Under the pieces are notes generated by a model. The model was not told the DNA's origin and made no database searches. It saw only the letters and a program-made list of their open reading frames with translations. This document shows positions 58,331 through 64,000 of a stretch of DNA of 64,000 nt, in pieces; positions within the stretch are counted from its first letter, which is position 1; the number at the start of each line of letters is the position of its first letter. The DNA is from Dictyophora rubrovolvata (taxonomy: Eukaryota; Basidiomycota; Agaricomycetes; Phallales; Phallaceae), in assembly GCA_029959195.1 (NCBI GenBank), contig CP114121.1:992001-1056000 (forward strand), written 5' to 3'. The position numbers and the translations under genes were made by a program.

Positions 58331-59514
58331 ATGCAGGCAGCAGACTCAGGCCCGCAAGAAGAACCCGACTCGAACGAAACTCTCAAAACGCTACAAAACT
58401 ATGTAACTCACCTAACTGATTTAGTGGATCAGGTAAACTCGTTAAGAAACCAAGCGCATTCTCTGCTTGCACCCTCGGCTTTTGCGCGAACAGAGGCCGA
58501 ACAGGGTTTCGAACAAATTAACAGCTTGCGTACGATCATCAGCGAGCCTGTCACTCAAGATTCTTTTAAAAAAGCATATGATTCATTTTCTAAGAACCCG
58601 GAAAATGTTGGAATTTCGGAAGCTCGTAGATTACGTCTGAAAAGAACGTGCGTCTTCTTCAGAACCTAACTTGTATTTCGCAACCTCACTTGCCTTTGCG
58701 TGGAATAGACGACCGCCAAGTCCTGAACCAGAGTCTCCACGACCTGCGACTGCTACCCACAGTGATCTTATATTCCCGCCCATTTCAAAACCGGCTCTTA
58801 CGGTGTCTGAGCTGCCATCGTATATTCGAGAACACAACAAGAGTAGTTTTCCAACCAAAATTTACATATGGACACACGCTCGTCCGGATACCAGTCAACA
58901 GAACAAGTCACCACTTTTGCAAAATAGAATCGCACTCCGAGTTAGCATTGCAGACGTTTTGTACGCCTATGTCAGATGCGAAGTCGAAGGGGCAGATGAT
59001 GAAGATATACGTATGATTGGGGATGTTACGAAGGGGAAGTTATTGGTTGAAACTGCTACAGTTTTCGGGCCCAGAGAACGAGTAAGCCGGCGCTCTCTTT
59101 TAGTGGCCTTTTAGTGCTAATGAGCAGCAAGAAACTACCCCATTCACAGTCTGAATTCACCGTCTTCCAAAAAATATCTCAGCACATTGCGTGGATGATC
59201 CGGGCGCAGCCTGAAGTGGAATTGCAAAACCTCATCGTATGTACTTTTCACTGAGGCACTGCTTCCATGGATCCTACTCTTTTTACCAGAATCTTTTCAA
59301 TGCATACGAGTCTCTATTTGTTTCTCAGTGTACAGTCTGCCAACGCATCCTATCAGAAGAAGGGCACATTCCTCCCGTTTGTCGCATATGGACTACAAGT
59401 CGTAAACCTAAAGATAATAACAGTAATAACCAGAACGCCGCGAATGGGTCAGTCGTAGAGGAGCTCGAGGGTAAATGGGAACCGCGACATCGAGCATGTG
59501 TATCAATTTATTAA
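58331..59514 (+). CDS. MED27: Mediator complex subunit 27 (Med27)
   Basis: Med27 belongs to the Mediator tail/upper-head region, linking activators to RNA polymerase II. The start MQAADSGPQEEPDSNETLKT leads into an N-terminal helical, coiled-coil-like region (LVDQVNSLRNQAHSLLAP). A middle segment (LPSYIREHNKSSFPTKIYIW; RVSIADVLYAYVRCE; MIGDVTKGKLLVETATVFG) follows. The C-terminus has the family's zinc-ligand pattern: CTVCQRILSEEGHIPPVCRIW, then an Asn-rich insertion, then RHRACVSIY. Human MED27 ends similarly with a CxxC, a Pro-Pro, a Trp and an HxxC. Three introns (for example AGAAC|GTGCGT and CGA|GTAAGC) join in frame. It converges on LSM2 with about 200 bases between. Confidence 0.8.
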
Positions 59515-59711
59515 AGAAATATCGCATTGTGAAACCATGACTTTGTATATTATGTTTTTTTTTTATGTATCAGGTATATAAATACATTTTTTGACCCGAT
59601 CAGCACCGGTCATCCGTACAAAACAACATTGACGATTAGTTACGAACACACCGCTACCATGAATCGAATTATTCATCCAAAGCTGTTAAGAAGGTAAATG
59701 ATATCCTTGTG

Positions 59712-60233
59712 TTAACGTTTAGTTTGCGCAGCAGCCTCTGTTTGAAAGACGTCAGGTGTGCTGCTGAGAAGGAAGTGGCTTATAAACAACAAACCTCGTC
59801 GAGTAGCGTCTTCTAGAAGGTTTGTATCCATAGCTTTAGCAGGAAGCTGAACGTATCTTACAACTGAACCTCGAATAAAGCAATTCTTTACGGCCATCTA
59901 AAGCAGAGATGGTCAGCTTGTTTATGTTATGGTGAGGTGAAGGTGAAGGGGTACCATGTGAGGATGACGAGCTTCGTCCACAACGCTGATATTGTCTAAG
60001 CGAATGTTCAGGAATCTTGAAAACGTATGATTATGTAAATTCGTGAACAGTAGTAACCCATTCCGACGTACTGGTCTACAGACTTGAGGACGCCGGTAAT
60101 GCACAAGTCATTTTTTAGTTCGACAGTAACAGTTTGGTCGGTCAACGTTTTGAATACAGAGAATATGAGCTAAAAGGTGGAATTTAGTCAGTAAATAGGG
60201 TATATTCTGTTTTGGGGAAGATAACCACACCAT
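59712..60233 (-). CDS. LSM2: Lsm2 (U6 snRNA and mRNA-decay Sm-like protein)
   Basis: Lsm2 is part of the Lsm2-8 ring on U6 snRNA and the Lsm1-7 ring in mRNA decay. Exons are 60231-60233 (the ATG alone), 60072-60169, 59955-60015, 59795-59897 and 59712-59737, giving 96 residues, the normal length. The spliced protein reads MLIFSVFKTLTDQTVTVELK, NDLCITGVLKSVDQFLNIRL, DNISVVDEARHPHM, then MAVKNCFIRGSVVRYVQLPA and LLEDATRREAAAQTKR. Sm motif 1 (FLNIRLDNIS) and Sm motif 2 (FIRGSVVRYV) are intact. The isolated start codon has a good context (GCGCCATGG). Confidence 0.95.
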
Positions 60234-60253
60234 GGCGCACACCTCGCTGCACT

Positions 60254-60409
60254 TCAACCTTGTTCAAGTTTACGGTTTGCGGCCGCGTTTCGATTGGACG
60301 GCGGCTTAGTCAAATCCATCTGATCACCGCCTAGTTTGTCCGATCTTATTCGAGATCTCAAAGTCTTCATCATTCCGGACTTTTTCTTTTCTTTTCGTGT
60401 TTTCGACAT
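60254..60409 (-). CDS. Candidate 51-codon upstream ORF near LSM2
   Basis: On the minus strand, ATG 60409 opens MSKTRKEKKKSGMMKTLRSR, a very basic frame that ends at TGA 60254, 21 bases before the LSM2 start. It is in the probable LSM2 leader and could be an upstream reading frame, a tiny separate gene or chance. No homologue is known to me. Confidence 0.2.
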   Translation of the reverse strand: MSKTRKEKKKSGMMKTLRSRIRSDKLGGDQMDLTKPPSNRNAAANRKLEQG

Positions 60410-61247
60410 GCTTTACGTGGTGGAATGCGTTAGTTGATTTTTAGATGGACCTATTCAACGTTCTTGGGACTGATTCTTGCTCTTTTCGTTATGAACAGGA
60501 ACAGGAATTCTCGCGTTTACCACTGTCGGAGCTGGTTTCAACCTGTTTTTGTTTTTATATCGCGTCATACAAGCACCCCGGTAATATGCTGTAATCCCAC
60601 CCAAAAATTGGCATATTGAAGAATCATTTTATCTCACTAAAGGAGGATCAAAATCCTCCTTCGTCGCGTCGTGTTAGGACAGGGTTCTTTTCAGATTTGG
60701 AGCTATGTTTGATCACATATTATCTCATGTCCTTTCTCATTCCGAAGGAACCTTCGTATTTTATACAAATATTTGTAGTCATTAATCATTGCTCAACAGT
60801 TATTTGTGCGGTACGTGGCTTATGCATGTTTTATGTCTCAGAGGTCCTTACATACATATATAGCGGTTTGCAAGGATCATACAATGGGTTTAGTACAAAG
60901 CACGATATTAAAATACCTTTTGTCCCAGTTATCGTATTCTCATTGGCATGCATCTCATGTGCTAATGATTAATGTCATTAAAATCACCTTCATCACAGAT
61001 GCGGTCAAATCTTGTATGCCTACCTTCTTCGCCCAGGCACCTTGTCGCCGGGTTATAATGCACTGTGGTATAATCTAATGCATCCGCTGTCTTTGTATCA
61101 GTTTGCACGCCATGGCTAATCCGTATTCTTAGGATTCAAAAGGCATCAAAATCGCACGAAGAAAGAAACCATCAGAATAAATAAGAACCTTGTAAGAGAA
61201 GGGTGTTTCTAGGTCGAATTCTGTGATGTCAGAGACATCAACAGTTC
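60410..61247. other. Intergenic, no supported gene
   Basis: Plus-strand open frames at 60434-60619 and 60616-60972 exist, and ATG 60445 (MDLFNVLGTDSCSFRYEQEQ) looks mildly protein-like. I could not find a consistent spliced continuation or a known domain. Confidence 0.4.
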
Positions 61248-63038
61248 CTAAGGACGACGAATTGTCGGAGGGAATTGTTGACTAGGAGTGCGTAAACTCT
61301 CAGTGAGTAATTGATGCAACAATATATGCACTTGAAAACAACTTACATATTTTGAAAATACTTTATCCAACATGCTCTTGAGCTTTCCCCATTCAAACAC
61401 TTTGACATCCTTCTCAATGTTGCGTGGTCTCGGTGGAGGAAACTCCATGATGAGTCGGAAGAAGTCTTCCGTACCCGGCTTAGACTTGCTGACTGTCAAA
61501 GGCTTGAAGCCTTCCAAATTTCGCCTGATGCGATTCTTCTCCTCGACCTCGAACCGACTGCCGGACAAAGACTCTAGTAGATATATGACATCGACAGAAG
61601 TGATGAAAAAGTCATCAGTGTCTTCTCGGTAGATGCAGGAGACGACAATGGTGTTCTCTTTGTATGACTCTTGGGGGACTACGTTAAAGAAAATCTCGAA
61701 CATGTTGCCTACTTGACGTTTCCAAAATTGAACAAGGCGTCTGTTGGCATTCAGTTCACTTTCAGTCCTATTAGGAAAGGAAGAATCAATAATGGTATTG
61801 TACGTCGAGGGAAGAGACACATACCAAGAGTGTTTCATGGTTTCCAGGTTATTACGAAAGACGACGAAGGCTGGTTCAGCCATTTGGCTTCCGAGTTGTG
61901 AGGTGCGAACCAGCGACTTTGTTGTTATATCATTTGGGGGAGAGGATGAAGGCATGATAGTCAAATTGGAAACTGGCCTACTGGTTTTTGGTGGCAGAGC
62001 AGAGTCATCAAGATAAACTTGGGGGTCTGATGCAACAGAGAGGCATCGAAGACTTGTCGTATTATCGTCAACTGGAGCCTGTTTTATAAGCGTTGTCGAC
62101 AGTGGGGCTGTCTCAGTATGTAAGCTCTTTGCGGGTAGACTTGGGTAATCATGTGTCGGCGTGGAAGGTGACGGACCAGGAGAATCTGAGTAGTCTAAAA
62201 AGATACATCAGGTATATCTGTGTAAATATCTACCAACGATCAAAAAAGCGTTTCAAAAAAGAATAGTAAATCATGTATAAAGGATGGGCGGAGACTCGGC
62301 TCGAAGCATTGCAAGTCTCGCTGGGAAAAACACTTGAAGCCGAAACTCCGAATTAAGGGGGAGGGGAGAGATACATATGGCAAAGGGAAAAAAAGGAAGG
62401 GAGAAGGAGGGAAACTTACTGTCGTAGGAAAACGCTCCGAAGGTAACCGAATCAAGCACACTGCCATTTGAATCCAAAGCCTGAATACTTAGAGGCCATT
62501 CGAGTCGACCGTCAGGTCTCGCGGTTGCCAAATGAGCAGAGACGCAGTCTATAGAGGGGACGTAGGCTTTCATGGTCCAGCTGCCTTGAAATTGAGTATA
62601 TGAGTCGTCAGAATTTGCTTCGACAATGGTCGGGCGTGGTACATCTCCAAACACAAGACGCAGTCGAACTGGACCTTGATTGTTGGTGGAAAAATCGAGG
62701 TAAGTGGTAATGCAGGTGCCGCTTTGACCGGTGGATGGCGTGTAAGAGTGGACGGTGACCATCCCACCTTGGGAGACGACAGATCCGCTGTTTGCCCCTG
62801 GAGCAATTGCCACGGACGACGAAGCTGTTGATGCCATGGCCGGTAGAGAATGAGTACTTTGGGTGGGCTGGGAAGTGGAAGGGTAGGTGGTGTACGTGTT
62901 CATGGGGTAATTGGCCAAGTACTGCTGCAATTCGGTTTCAGGCGATGGATTTGGGGAATGCAGAAGGTGGGGAGATATCGAAGAAACAGGAATTTGAATA
63001 TGAAGAGAAGGGGGTGGATAAAACGTTGCAGTGGACAT
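61248..63038 (-). CDS. Medusa (MedA/Acr1/Ren1/Med1)-like developmental regulator
   Basis: Medusa-family proteins are nuclear regulators of conidiation, filamentation and virulence-related development in filamentous fungi. The start MSTATFYPPPSLHIQIPVSS begins a Pro/Ser/Thr-rich region. A TIG/IPT-like strand pattern follows (MVTVHSYTPSTGQSGTCITT, then VRLRLVFGDVPRPTIVEAN). Next come a disordered linker (YSDSPGPSPSTPTHDYPSLP) and the conserved C-terminal block: ANRRLVQFWKRQVGNMFEIF, TIVVSCIYREDTDDFFITSV, DVIYLLESLSGSRFEVEEKN, RIRRNLEGFKPLTVSKSKPG, FPPPRPRNIEKDVKVFEWGK. This block matches what I remember of the MedA family. Four exons; an intron after CACTCTTG (about 61830) removes an otherwise open in-frame stretch. 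It ends SLRTPSQQFPPTIRRP. The assignment rests on the C-terminal block. Confidence 0.65.
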
Positions 63039-63875
63039 AAATAATATAAAAAAGAGAGAAAAGACGAAAAATTATATTGATTGCAGAAGGTAGTGGCAAG
63101 GAATATAAAGCATGTGCTAAAATCCTGGTGTCGGATTAGTCTGCGTTGTGAAAAATATCAATTTATAAATATTTTATGCATCCTCTCTCGTCCCCGCCCA
63201 CCTCCTCTGCCTTTTGCCTGTAAGGGTAAACACGCCAAACATGGACACACAGCCACGTGCTCTCCTCCTTCGGCTCCAATCCAGGGTCTACTCACTTGCG
63301 CCATGGTCCCGGTTCCGCAGCTGGACGCCACAAAGTCTCCGCTTACCTCAATCTGTCATCCGCATGTCCACTTGACCATGTCTTGATTTTTTCAAGTTCG
63401 AGGCCACGAACAAAGGAAAGATGAAGGGCGGGATGGTCGGACAAACCCTCTGCATTGTATGACCGAAATAGAAGTTATTATTCATTAGTAAGATGGACGG
63501 CAAACAAAAATAAATAAAAAAGATATATGTACTGCCCTGTCCTCAGCTCCCCGCACTGACGCGTTGTTTATGACCGGTAACCATACAGTCCGGCGTTGGG
63601 CAAAAAGTCAGGGATCTCGTTCTGGACCTGTGACCTTGGAAATTTTCGGATCGGGAATTCCCTAGGCTCCGTTAACCAGTCGCGACACGGACAACGTTCG
63701 ATTATATCTGTATCGGACAATATATGTCCCGTGCTTATCGGCATTAGCGATAGATTGTCGGGCTTGGCCATGCTCCTGAGCCAAAGCACTTGGAAAAAGA
63801 TTTTAGCTTGGCCTGGTTGGATTGAAGCTATACTGACTACGCACTAATGAATATCCACGCCGGAGCATGTTAGTA
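63039..63875. other. Intergenic, promoter side of the Medusa-like gene
   Basis: No gene is seen. C/T-rich stretches (CTCTCGTCCCCGCCCACCTC near 63185-63205) lie about 150 bases upstream of the minus-strand start and may be part of its promoter. Confidence 0.4.
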
Positions 63876-63988
63876 TATACCTTGACATCAGTGGGGATGT
63901 TGGGAAAAGAAATCGGATTTAGCCTAGTCTTATACCTTGACATCAGTTGTAATGTTGGGAAAAGAAAATCGGATTTAGCCTCGAGTCT
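63876..63988. repeat. Two tandem copies of a repeat of about 55 bp
   Basis: Both units begin TATACCTTGACATCAGT and contain ATGTTGGGAAAAGAAA, ATCGGATTTAGCCT and a closing AGTCT. Unit 1 is 63876-63930 and unit 2 starts at 63931. They differ by a few substitutions and short insertions. The array may continue beyond the window. Confidence 0.9.
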
Positions 63989-64000
63989 GGAGTATCGTAA

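Overview
The window looks like nuclear DNA of a filamentous basidiomycete, probably an Agaricomycete. Genes are split by many introns of about 45-70 bases with GT-AG (occasionally GC-AG) ends and CTAAC/CTGAC-like branch sites. The encoded proteins are typical eukaryotic and fungal families. I saw no prokaryotic operon, CRISPR array, tRNA or rRNA gene, and no recognisable transposase or reverse transcriptase. All gene models were spliced by hand, by joining conserved frames across introns.

Layout. Positions 1-10,270 are gene-dense: a CRAL-TRIO (Sec14-type) lipid-transfer protein cut by the window edge, the chromatin remodeller Fun30/SMARCAD1, the divergent pair TRAPPC1/Bet5 and Trm112, and an FHA-domain checkpoint kinase (Chk2/Rad53/Cds1). 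Positions 10,300-12,500 hold a decayed tandem duplication: one intact and one frameshifted copy of a small unknown gene. Positions 12,500-16,900 show no gene I can support. Positions 17,202-20,915 encode a very large, low-complexity Zn2Cys6 transcription factor (minus strand). Its zinc cluster is split by a loop of about 100 residues, and its frame is broken by what looks like one extra T. Positions 21,400-33,000 are a gene-poor island of decayed sequence.

From 33,000 to 41,130 there is a small coiled-coil protein gene and a tandem pair of sugar/polyol transporter genes. The second transporter copy carries a single in-frame TAG. Then come a SAM-dependent methyltransferase (minus) and a DCAF7/WDR68-type WD40 protein (plus). 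The tail of the WD40 gene has been duplicated downstream together with a decayed zinc-finger gene (46,190-49,054).

Positions 49,500-63,040 are dense again: a HIRAN-SNF2-RING helicase (HLTF/Rad5), an F-box protein, a nucleolar FKBP prolyl isomerase (Fpr3/4), Mediator subunit Med27, LSM2 and a Medusa/MedA-like developmental regulator. The window ends in non-coding DNA with two copies of a repeat of about 55 bp.

As a system, the window mixes core housekeeping genes (vesicle tethering, tRNA/rRNA methylation, mRNA decay/splicing, transcription) with three genome-maintenance genes: Fun30, the Chk2-like kinase and HLTF/Rad5. In other eukaryotes these act in resection, checkpoint signalling and lesion bypass. 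Their closeness may be chance. The most distinctive observations are the split zinc cluster with its frameshift, the nearly intact transporter copy with one stop, and three separate small tandem duplications in which one copy is decaying.
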